From Verrucomicrobiota bacterium (GTDB taxonomy: Bacteria > Verrucomicrobiota > Verrucomicrobiia > Limisphaerales > UBA11358): a stretch of DNA of 13,609 nucleotides. Where the stretch lies: the NCBI GenBank assembly GCA_021323835.1, contig JAJPKI010000304.1, positions 1-13,609 on the forward strand, in the 5' to 3' direction. This document shows positions 8,501 to 13,609 of the stretch, piece after piece (within the stretch, counting starts at the first letter, position 1; each line of letters begins with the position of its first letter). The position numbers and the translations under genes are program-made. The notes beneath the pieces were generated by a model, which saw only the letters and a program-made list of their open reading frames with translations, was not told where the DNA came from and searched no databases.

Positions 8501-8657
8501 GTTGCCGCTCGCCTTCGGAATCGGCGCGGGCGCAGACATGCTGCGTCCGCTGGCCGTCGCAGTCATCGGTGCGCTGTGTATTTCTGTTCTGCTTTCGCTC
8601 GTCGCGACGCCGGTGGCGTATTACGTTTTGCGTTCGTTCCCAAAAAGTTCTAATTAA
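5574..8657 (+). CDS. RND efflux transporter permease subunit
   Basis: Inner-membrane proton-driven pump of the AcrB/CusA superfamily, 1027 residues, full length. The pattern is the usual one: a membrane segment at about 15-35, a large periplasmic loop, membrane segments 2-6 (about 340-500), a segment near 535 (LTLLGCGLVFVFTIAIY), a second large loop, then segments 8-12 (about 865-1020). The TM4 motif IGLIIDNAIIVVEAM has the conserved proton-relay Asp (D405) but Asn at 406, where AcrB has a second Asp. TM10 has GIVAKNGILMLDF with K931 at the place of AcrB K940, where CusA, as I recall, has Glu. The second-loop segment DPIEIKLFSPDLKWLEQ resembles metal-type pumps. It overlaps the adaptor by 4 bases. 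Substrate is unsettled: regulation points to metals, the lysine to organic compounds. Confidence 0.95.
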   Translation: MNSEKSSRLGGFATRHALSITFIAIALCLAGLFSALHTPSSVFPQTDFPRVVIIANNGIMPADEMMATVTRPIEEVMKEIPGAVSVRTATKRGSAEINVFFNWHVDMQQSELYVLGRLAEIRGELPADTETEIERVTFSAFPIIGISLTSSNRDIMDLWETANYKIKPVFLQIPGVAKVELVGGHVPEFHVIVDPVKLQAAHLSLQDVSDALAKNNLVAPAGQMEENYHLYLTTVDGRVHSPEDIGNVVIVARDNHPIQIKDVARIERGPAPAYTVVTAQGRNSVLLNVQSQPNGSTLDIATALKKQLAELRKELPPDMKLAFYYDQSQFVSDSVGSVWDAIIFGLILSVFILYFFLKNWGSVWTAIVTIPISVLITFVAMQLTGMSFNMMTLGGIAASIGLIIDNAIIVVEAMCVKIAAGRPRLAGIQEAIGEILQPLIGSTLTPVVVFLPLMFLTGVAGVFFRALALTMVVSLLTSLVLAITLTPSLAAWFIRDREKMEHSHAPKNLDGGFILSRVLRIYERAVRSALNHRWLTLLGCGLVFVFTIAIYKNLQSDFLPEFDEGGFVIDYWAPPGTSLTETSRRLNEAEDILRANPDVESYSRRLGTEMGMFVTEAYRGDFAVKLKRDRKHSTDEVIADLRHQYAEKFPMMRWEFPGILTDVIGDLQLTPDPIEIKLFSPDLKWLEQTAPRVEEEIKKIPGVVDTFDGLTETGPSFNLRVRSADAARFGLTAQDIADAANTALQGQIASSMLQGDRVIAIRVMAEPNSVNQLDKLRALPIRAASGVLVRLDQVCDVSVEASEVELVRDDLRQDVIISGRLEGRDLGSAMRDIQNRLSQLSWLPPGSIEYGGLYEQQQKSFHNLVVVLLAAILLVFTVLLIEFRSFYEPTAIIFGAILAMFGTVAALWMTGITLNIVSFLGAIIGVGIVAKNGILMLDFVHQLESGGVELIEALVRSGHRRLRPVLMTSLAAALGMLPLAFGIGAGADMLRPLAVAVIGALCISVLLSLVATPVAYYVLRSFPKSSN

Positions 8658-8662
8658 AATCC

Positions 8663-8681
8663 CGGCGGCAAAGCTGCGCCG
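8663..8681. terminator. Hairpin between converging genes, likely bidirectional terminator
   Basis: CGGCG (8663-8667) pairs with CGCCG (8677-8681) and the inner GC pairs with GC around an AAA loop, with a TG bulge on one side. This gives a strong GC stem. On the + strand it is followed after 7 bases by six Ts (8689-8694); on the - strand it is followed by a short T-rich stretch. It sits in the 28-base gap between the permease stop (8657) and the riboflavin synthase stop (8686), where both transcripts must end. The T-run on the + strand is farther from the stem than in a textbook terminator. Confidence 0.5.
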
Positions 8682-8685
8682 CAAA

Positions 8686-9288
8686 TTATTTTTTCGAGAG
8701 AAATTTTTCGGCGTATTTGCCGAGCAGGTCCGCTTCCAGATTCACCGCATCGCCCACTTTGCGCTCGCGCAAAGCCGTAGCCGACATCGTGTGCGGAATT
8801 ATCCAGACGCAAAAACTTTTTTTACCAACGCCAGCGACGGTCAGGCTGATGCCGTCAACGGTGATTGAACCCTTCAAAATAACGTAACGTAAAACGTTTG
8901 GAGGCGCGGTGATTTCGAAAATGTGGTCAACGCCGGATTTTTCACGCCGCTTGATTCTGCCAATGCCGTCCACGTGACCCGTCACAAAATGGCCGCCAAA
9001 TTCGTCGCCGGCGCGCATCGGGCGTTCAAGATTTACAAGTGAGCCGGTTTTAAGAAATTGAAAATTCGTCAGCCGCCAGCTTTCGTGCAGTAAATCGAAT
9101 TGAATCAATTTTAATTTCCCGCGCGCAAACATTTTAACGGCGGTCAAACAGCATCCATTCACCGCCACGCTGTCGCCGATTTTCAAATTGCGCGACGTTT
9201 TCGGCGCGCAAATCGTCAGCCGAATAAATTTTTCCCCGCGCTCGATGCGCTCAATCATACCGGTTTCCTGAATCACGCCTGTGAACAT
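8686..9288 (-). CDS. ribE: Riboflavin synthase, alpha chain
   Basis: Catalyses the last step of riboflavin synthesis: dismutation of two 6,7-dimethyl-8-ribityllumazine molecules into riboflavin and the pyrimidinedione. The protein has 200 residues, the normal length, made of two similar lumazine-binding halves. The first (about 1-97) starts with the hallmark MFTGVIQETG and has VNGCCLTAV (43-51). The second (about 98-195) has GGHFVTGHVDGIG (98-110) and VDGISLTV (144-151). The start ATG at 9286-9288 begins with the conserved MFTG, so it is secure. It follows ribD by 9 bases on the same strand, forming a two-gene riboflavin unit; the ribBA and ribH genes are not in the window. There is no Shine-Dalgarno (the gap is TTTTCTTTT), suggesting coupling to ribD translation. 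The symbol is ribE in E. coli style, ribC in some other schemes. Confidence 0.95.
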   Translation of the reverse strand: MFTGVIQETGMIERIERGEKFIRLTICAPKTSRNLKIGDSVAVNGCCLTAVKMFARGKLKLIQFDLLHESWRLTNFQFLKTGSLVNLERPMRAGDEFGGHFVTGHVDGIGRIKRREKSGVDHIFEITAPPNVLRYVILKGSITVDGISLTVAGVGKKSFCVWIIPHTMSATALRERKVGDAVNLEADLLGKYAEKFLSKK

Positions 9289-9297
9289 AAAAGAAAA

Positions 9298-10470
9298 TTA
9301 CTTTTTTCGGGCCGGCGCAACAAGCGCCGTCAGCAGCAAATCCTCGCCGACTTTCTGCCATTCGACCTCGGTCAATTGGATTGCCTCACTTAATTTTTTA
9401 ATTCCCTCGCTGCCGACGGCTTTCCGCGAATCGCGCCCGCCCAAAATCTTCGGCGCGTAAAAAAATGCCACGCGGTGCGCCAGCCTGCTGCGCAAAAATG
9501 CCGCGTTCGTTTCGCCGCCGCCCTCGACCAAAATGCTCGTGACATTTTCCGCGCCTAATTTTTTCAACAGCCATGGCAAATGGATTTTTTCTCCCGGCGC
9601 GACGACGACCTTTACTTTCTTCGCCAATTTGGCCGCGCGACCTTTTGGCGCGCAATTGCTGATAACAATTATTGTTGAATTCGCAAATTCGTCGCTAACA
9701 ACTTTTGCATTTAGCGGCGTTCGCGCCATCGAGTCCAAAACGATTCGACGCTTTGCCGTCGTGTGTTTGGAGCTTCGAATCGTCAATTTCGAATCATCAG
9801 CTAGAATTGTATTTACCCCGACGAGAATTGCATCGCTGCCTTGCCGTAATTTCATTCCGGCCGAGCGCGCTTTTTCTCCCGTAATCCATTTTGACTCGCC
9901 GCTCACCGTCGCAATTTTTCCGTCCAACGTCATCGCGGCTTTCACAGTCACAAATGGCGCGCGACGGACAATCCAATGATTGAATGCTTCGTTTAGTCGG
10001 CGGCAATCTTCGGCGAGTTTAAATTTTGATTTTTGATTTGGGCTCGACAGAGTCTCGCCCCACCATTCAACAATAATTCCCGCCCGACGCAAAATTTCAA
10101 TTCCTTTCCCGGCGTGCTTTGGATTCGGGTCAACCGTGCCAACAACAATTTTTTCAATTCCCGCCGCGATGATTGCATCCGTGCATGGCGGCGTTTTGCC
10201 GTGAGTGCAGCACGGTTCAAGCGTCACGTAAAGCGTCGCGCCTTTCGGATTTTTTCCGCGTCTTTGCGCATCGTGAATCGCTTCAATTTCTGCGTGTGGC
10301 AAACCGGCACGACGATGCCAGCCGTGCCCGATGATTTTTCCGCTTTTGACCAAAATCGCGCCGACCATTGGATTTGGCGAAGTCGCGCCGCAACCGCGCC
10401 GCGCCAATTGCAGCGCCGCGCGCATTTGTCGTTCGTCGAAATTTTTTAAATTCGATTTCGCCACCTGCAA
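9298..10470 (-). CDS. ribD: Bifunctional riboflavin biosynthesis deaminase/reductase
   Basis: Performs the second and third steps from GTP: deamination of the diaminohydroxy-ribosylaminopyrimidinone phosphate, then NADPH-dependent reduction of the ribose to ribityl. The deaminase domain (about 14-165) has TSPNPMVGA (30-38), H59-A-E61 in PHAEIEA and the zinc motif PCCTHGKTPPC (C87, C96). The reductase domain (about 172-390) has VTVKAAMTLDGKIA, SGESKWITG, VGVNTILADD and, near the end, LVEGGGETNAAFL. The start is uncertain: TTG 10470, GTG 10464 or ATG 10422, with an in-frame stop just upstream of the TTG. The ATG would still keep the whole deaminase core. Between the two domains, about residues 136-151 (WWGETLSSPNQKSKFK) look like an insertion relative to the family; see the repeat at 10024-10060. 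All catalytic residues that I can place are intact. Confidence 0.94.
   Translation of the reverse strand: MQVAKSNLKNFDERQMRAALQLARRGCGATSPNPMVGAILVKSGKIIGHGWHRRAGLPHAEIEAIHDAQRRGKNPKGATLYVTLEPCCTHGKTPPCTDAIIAAGIEKIVVGTVDPNPKHAGKGIEILRRAGIIVEWWGETLSSPNQKSKFKLAEDCRRLNEAFNHWIVRRAPFVTVKAAMTLDGKIATVSGESKWITGEKARSAGMKLRQGSDAILVGVNTILADDSKLTIRSSKHTTAKRRIVLDSMARTPLNAKVVSDEFANSTIIVISNCAPKGRAAKLAKKVKVVVAPGEKIHLPWLLKKLGAENVTSILVEGGGETNAAFLRSRLAHRVAFFYAPKILGGRDSRKAVGSEGIKKLSEAIQLTEVEWQKVGEDLLLTALVAPARKK
10024..10060. repeat. Tandem 7-mer plus imperfect palindrome inserted in frame in ribD
   Basis: TTTTGAT occurs twice in tandem (10024-10030, 10031-10037). Immediately beyond is an interrupted palindrome: GGGC (10040-10043) pairs with GCCC (10057-10060), GAC (10046-10048) pairs with GTC (10052-10054), with TC on each side as an internal loop and AGA at the tip. 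On the coding strand this encodes the part GETLSSPNQKSKF of the RibD interdomain linker, which typical RibD proteins lack. The base composition and the simple-sequence tail look unlike the surrounding coding text. I read it as a small, possibly dispersed, repeat that landed in frame; copy number cannot be judged from one window. Confidence 0.45.
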
Positions 10471-10554
10471 AATTATTTATCCGCCGACGGCATTTAACAA
10501 GTTCAACCATTTCACAAGATTGCTTGCGCGGCGAAATTCTGCTACTGAATTTGC

Positions 10555-11373
10555 GTGCCCGAACCGAGCCTGCTCATTTTGATTCCGGCTTACAACGAAG
10601 AAACGCGCATCGAACCGGTGCTGCGCGAATTCGCGGAATTTTTCGGTAAAAATTATTCGGGCAAATTTCAAATTCTCGTCGTGCTCAACGGCTGCCGCGA
10701 CAACACGCTCGGCGTCGTGGAAAAAGTCGCGAAAGAATTTGCAGCCGTTCACGCGCTCGAATTCAAAGAACCCATTGGCAAAGGCGGCGCGCTCATCGAA
10801 GGTTTGAAATTTGAGTCGCAATCGGAATTGGTCGGCTACGTGGACGCCGACGGTGCGACGCCGCCGCATTCACTACTGGATTTGGTCAAGCGCATCGGCG
10901 AAGCGGATTGCGTCGTCGGTTCGCGCTGGCTGGCTCAATCCGTTTTGCATCAGGCGCAAACGCCGTTGCGCCGGATTTTCAGCCGCGGCTTCCACTTCAT
11001 CGTCGAAATTTTATTTCTCATGCGCATTCGCGACACGCAATGTCCGTGCAAATTGTTGAAGCGGGAAGTCGTGGAAAAAATCCATCCGACGCTGCGCATC
11101 GCGGATTTGGCGTTCGACGTGAATTTGCTCGTTTCCGTCAAGCGCGCCGGGTTCAAAATTCTCGAAGTGCCGATTGAATGGACGGACAAAGGCGGCTCGA
11201 AGGTCACGTCGTCGCTGTTCCGCTCGTCGCTGACGATGTTTTTGTCGGTAGTAAGAATCCGACTGATTTATTCGCCGTTTTACAAATTGCTGCGCCCGCT
11301 CGCGCCGCTCGAAGGCTGGATTTATAAAAAATTGCGCGCGCCAAAACCATTAAGGTCGAAACCGGAGAATTAA
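10555..11373 (+). CDS. GT2 glycosyltransferase, dolichyl/polyprenyl-phosphate glucose synthase-like
   Basis: Family 2 glycosyltransferase of 272 residues that probably moves a sugar from a nucleotide donor to a lipid phosphate or another carrier on the inner face of the membrane. Visible motifs are LLILIPAYNEETRIEPVL at the N-terminus, LVVLNGCRDNT (41-51), IGKGGALIEGL (74-84), the metal-binding D97-A-D99 in YVDADGATPP, VVGSRW (120-125) and DTQCPCKLLKREV (160-172). The last resembles the DTQCGFK motif of ALG5-type enzymes. The C-terminal part (about 215-250) is hydrophobic and basic and may touch the membrane. The start is GTG 10555: an in-frame stop at 10546-10548 excludes anything further upstream and the fold begins at once. 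Its stop overlaps that of the converging flippase gene. The sugar and acceptor are unknown. Confidence 0.88.
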   Translation: MPEPSLLILIPAYNEETRIEPVLREFAEFFGKNYSGKFQILVVLNGCRDNTLGVVEKVAKEFAAVHALEFKEPIGKGGALIEGLKFESQSELVGYVDADGATPPHSLLDLVKRIGEADCVVGSRWLAQSVLHQAQTPLRRIFSRGFHFIVEILFLMRIRDTQCPCKLLKREVVEKIHPTLRIADLAFDVNLLVSVKRAGFKILEVPIEWTDKGGSKVTSSLFRSSLTMFLSVVRIRLIYSPFYKLLRPLAPLEGWIYKKLRAPKPLRSKPEN

Positions 11374-12638
11374 TTTTTTTTGCCGAACGAAAATATCGCG
11401 CAAATTGCCAGCAGCAACAAATTGAACGCGCCGAGCGTTTGCAGCGCCACTTCCATGCGGCCGGGAAATTTGTGCAGCATCACGGGCATTGTAAATCCGT
11501 AGGCGACGACGACCAAAACCATCGGCAGGACGATTTTAAATTTTCCGCGCGCCATTAAATCGTTCACCAGCACATTCGCCAGCGCCAGCGGAATCATGGC
11601 GCCCGCATACCACGGCAAAAGTTTTACTGTTTCGGAAACGTATTCGGGCTTGAAAGTAAATTTTACGACGAGTGGGCCCAAAATCCACAAGCCAGCCGCG
11701 CCGCAAATCGCGAGAAGCGCCGTGCCGAGCAAAACGATGCCGAGTAAATTGCTTTTTTCCGATTTCGCCGTTGCATGAACAATTTTCGGAAACATCACTG
11801 CGGCCAATGGCAGCACGACCCAAAGCAACGCGCGCGACAGTGTTCCCGCTGCGACGTAAAATGCCATTTTATCGCCGGGGAAAAATGCCTTTGCATACAT
11901 CGTGTCGGTTGTGAACAAAAATTGGCACGCACCAAATCCCAAAAATAGAGGCACGATTTGTTTAAATAAACCGCGGCTGTTAAATTTCTCGGAGGGTGCC
12001 AGCCATAAATCGCGCGAACGCCAAATCGCAATTGCCGCCCACGCGCCAAGTCCGGTGAACGCGCCAAGAATCATGCCCGTCGCGCCGGAATGAATTGCCA
12101 AGACCATCACGACCGCGACCGCAACGCGTCCAACGCCACCGATAATTGAAGCCCAGCCGAGCCAGAAAAAATCCTGCCGTCCTTGCAACACGCCGGAAAA
12201 AATTGGCATCCATAAATTCATCAGCACTGCCGCGAGCGTGACCCACAGCGTCACTGCGCTCGTCAATTGCCAGCGCGCCATGATTTGATTTTGAAACATC
12301 AGGATAATCAGCGACGCAACAATCCATAGAATCAGCGACCAAAGCCAGCCGGCGCGAATGATTCGCGCAAGTTGCTTTTCGCGGTTCGTCGCGAGTGCCT
12401 CCGCGGCTTGTTGGGCGAAGACCATTTGCAACGGAATCGTCGGAATGCACGCCGTGACCATCAACATCGTTCCAAAAATGCTGTATTCAGCTTCGGAAAT
12501 TTTTTTGGCCAGCGGATGAACGCCAAACGCCATCATTCCTGAAATAACCGTCGCCATCATCAACCAGCCGCTTTGCCGGAAAAACGCCGCGTGCGGTTTG
12601 TGGTCAATGGTCGGAACGTTTTGCTCGCCGGAATTCAC
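11370..12638 (-). CDS. Polysaccharide/lipid-linked oligosaccharide flippase-like membrane protein (MATE/MOP superfamily)
   Basis: Integral membrane protein of 422 residues with about 12 hydrophobic segments, for example WLMMATVISGMMAFGVHPL (25-43), LWSLILWIVASLIILMF (98-114), VAVAVVMVLAI, IVPLFLGFGACQFLF, SNLLGIVLLGTALLAICGAA and a final LLLLAICAIF. Length and layout fit Wzx-like or capsule flippases of the MOP superfamily, with no enzyme motif. It would move a lipid-linked sugar or similar amphiphile across the inner membrane. The GT2 enzyme across the shared stop region could be a functional partner, but the two genes converge and are not an operon. The start is GTG at 12636-12638; it lies 40 bases after the M20 peptidase on the same strand, so co-transcription with that gene is likely. 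Exact substrate cannot be read from the sequence. Confidence 0.8.
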   Translation of the reverse strand: MNSGEQNVPTIDHKPHAAFFRQSGWLMMATVISGMMAFGVHPLAKKISEAEYSIFGTMLMVTACIPTIPLQMVFAQQAAEALATNREKQLARIIRAGWLWSLILWIVASLIILMFQNQIMARWQLTSAVTLWVTLAAVLMNLWMPIFSGVLQGRQDFFWLGWASIIGGVGRVAVAVVMVLAIHSGATGMILGAFTGLGAWAAIAIWRSRDLWLAPSEKFNSRGLFKQIVPLFLGFGACQFLFTTDTMYAKAFFPGDKMAFYVAAGTLSRALLWVVLPLAAVMFPKIVHATAKSEKSNLLGIVLLGTALLAICGAAGLWILGPLVVKFTFKPEYVSETVKLLPWYAGAMIPLALANVLVNDLMARGKFKIVLPMVLVVVAYGFTMPVMLHKFPGRMEVALQTLGAFNLLLLAICAIFSFGKKN

Positions 12639-12678
12639 GCGCGCAGATTGCCGTAAGAAATGAGCAGAGAAAAGGATT

Positions 12679-13609
12679 TTACGGCAACGATTTCAAAAAT
12701 TTCAAAAGCAAATTTTTTCCGCGCTCCAATTCTGCCAGCGAAATCCATTCATCCGTTGTGTGCGCCTGCGCCACGTCGCCCGGCCCGAAAACAATGCTTG
12801 GAATTCCGCCCGCAGACAAAACCGCTGCGTCGCAAAAGAAATGCACGCCCAACGGCTTTGTTTGTCCGGCGCATTTCAAAAATTTTTGCACCAGCGGCAA
12901 CTTGTAATTTGTTTCCAGCGGAATCGCCGGCGCCAGTTTTTTATCTTTCATTTGCGCCAATAAATTTTTTGCGCGCAGAAATTTTTGGATTTCTCGCTTC
13001 ACGCCATTTTCCGTCTCGCCGGGAATTATTCTACGGTCAATTGTGATTTTACAAAAATCGGGAACGATGTTCGGCTGCACGCCGCCGAAAATCACGCCGA
13101 CGTTCACGGTCGGATTTCCCAGCAGTGGATGTTTTCGCTTCCGTAATTGCGCGGCATAATCCGTTTCCAACAAATCCACGATGCGCGCCATTTCGTGAAT
13201 TGCATTTTTGCCGAACTGCGGCGTCGCACCGTGCGCCGCTTTGCCATGCGTTTCCATTTCCAGCCACAAGCTGCCTTTGTGCGCCGTGACGATTTGTAAT
13301 TTCGTCGGTTCGCCGACAATCGCCAAGTCCGCCTTGAAATTTTTCGCCAGCGCGCGCGAGCCCGCTTGCACATGCTCTTCGTCAATCAATCCGGCGAAGA
13401 CAATTCCCGTTTCGCGCGGGCGATTTTTCGATTCTGCCAATTCGCAGAGCGCAACCAGCATTGCTGCGACGGAGCCTTTCGTATCGCATGCGCCGCGACC
13501 GTAAAGTCGTCCGTTCTTGCGCAGGGGAATAAACTTTGTTCCGTCCGCGCCAACGGTGTCCAAATGCGGCGCGAGCAAAATGGTTTGCCGGATTTTGTTT
13601 TGCGGCAGC
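12679..13609 (-). CDS. M20-family metallopeptidase (ArgE/DapE/CPG2-like), N-terminus cut by window edge
   Basis: Zinc-dependent amidohydrolase of the M20 family; members remove acyl groups from amino acids or cut dipeptides. The frame is open to the right edge (it reads LPQNKIRQTI before LLAPHLDTV), so the start lies outside; the TTG at 13578 is not a likely start. Metal-site motifs are seen in order: HLDTV (His codon at 13566), GRGACDTKGSVAAML (Asp codon at 13485), DEEH (Glu codons at 13380 and 13377), IVGEPTKL (Glu codon at 13311) and, near the end, QAHTTDEWI (His codon at 12762). The dimerisation/lid domain starts around HGKAAHGATPQFGKNAI, a form common in acetylornithine deacetylase-like proteins. 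The set of ligands looks complete. No arg or lys biosynthesis gene is nearby, so substrate stays open. Confidence 0.9.
   Translation of the reverse strand, partial: LPQNKIRQTILLAPHLDTVGADGTKFIPLRKNGRLYGRGACDTKGSVAAMLVALCELAESKNRPRETGIVFAGLIDEEHVQAGSRALAKNFKADLAIVGEPTKLQIVTAHKGSLWLEMETHGKAAHGATPQFGKNAIHEMARIVDLLETDYAAQLRKRKHPLLGNPTVNVGVIFGGVQPNIVPDFCKITIDRRIIPGETENGVKREIQKFLRAKNLLAQMKDKKLAPAIPLETNYKLPLVQKFLKCAGQTKPLGVHFFCDAAVLSAGGIPSIVFGPGDVAQAHTTDEWISLAELERGKNLLLKFLKSLP

Noticed and set aside
9774..9801. Near-repeat of 14 bases (TTCGAATCGTCAAT / TTCGAATCATCAGC) in ribD
   Set aside because: It encodes the normal reductase segment DDSKLTIR at the expected place, with 11 of 14 matches, so chance and coding constraint explain it.
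10471..10554. Possible FMN riboswitch before ribD
   Set aside because: The divergent gap is only 84 bases, too short for the usual RFN element, and I see none of its conserved paired arms. Promoter-like hexamers here are also too weak to call.
11353..11381. Terminator for the glycosyltransferase from the T8 run
   Set aside because: The only upstream pairing is a 3-base GGT/ACC stem, too weak for an intrinsic terminator.

Overview
The window is a densely packed bacterial chromosomal segment of mid GC content, with two partial genes at the edges and ten complete ones. Starts are ATG, GTG and TTG, and no convincing Shine-Dalgarno sequence precedes most genes. Protein style (long Ala/Lys/Glu-rich proteins, a YncE-type propeller beside an efflux operon) and a candidate palindromic repeat inserted in ribD resemble Verrucomicrobiota, perhaps the Pedosphaera/Limisphaerales group. 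That placement is an impression, not a proof.

Left part (2-8657, all + strand): the C-terminal end of an unrecognised protein, then an OmpR-family response regulator and a heavy-metal-type (CusS/CopS-like) histidine kinase that overlap by 4 bases. Next come a secreted YncE-like beta-propeller protein and a complete tripartite RND efflux system: TolC-type outer-membrane lipoprotein, periplasmic adaptor and inner-membrane permease. The last three genes are joined by 4-base ATGA overlaps. The best regulatory signal is an imperfect 22-bp palindrome at 2046-2067, on the stop codon of the kinase gene. It matches the E. coli CusR box, as I remember it, at all but one defined position. The simplest reading is a self-contained signal-response module: kinase and regulator sense a stress, probably a metal, and switch on the propeller gene and the pump. 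The permease, however, has proton-relay residues that look like a mix of metal (HME) and drug (HAE) pumps, so the substrate is open.

Middle part (8663-10470): a hairpin lies between the converging pump operon and a two-gene riboflavin cluster on the - strand, ribD (deaminase/reductase) followed by riboflavin synthase. ribD carries an apparent in-frame insertion of about 45 bases in the linker between its two domains, containing an imperfect palindrome and a short tandem repeat.

Right part (10555-13609): a GT2 glycosyltransferase of the dolichyl/polyprenyl-phosphate glucose synthase type on the + strand, whose stop codon overlaps that of a converging polysaccharide flippase-like membrane protein on the - strand. 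Upstream of the flippase on the same strand is an M20 metallopeptidase (ArgE/DapE-like) that runs off the right edge. The glycosyltransferase and flippase together suggest cell-surface glycan or lipid-linked sugar work. I saw no tRNA, rRNA, CRISPR array, insertion sequence or phage gene. No gene-free stretch exceeds 100 bases.
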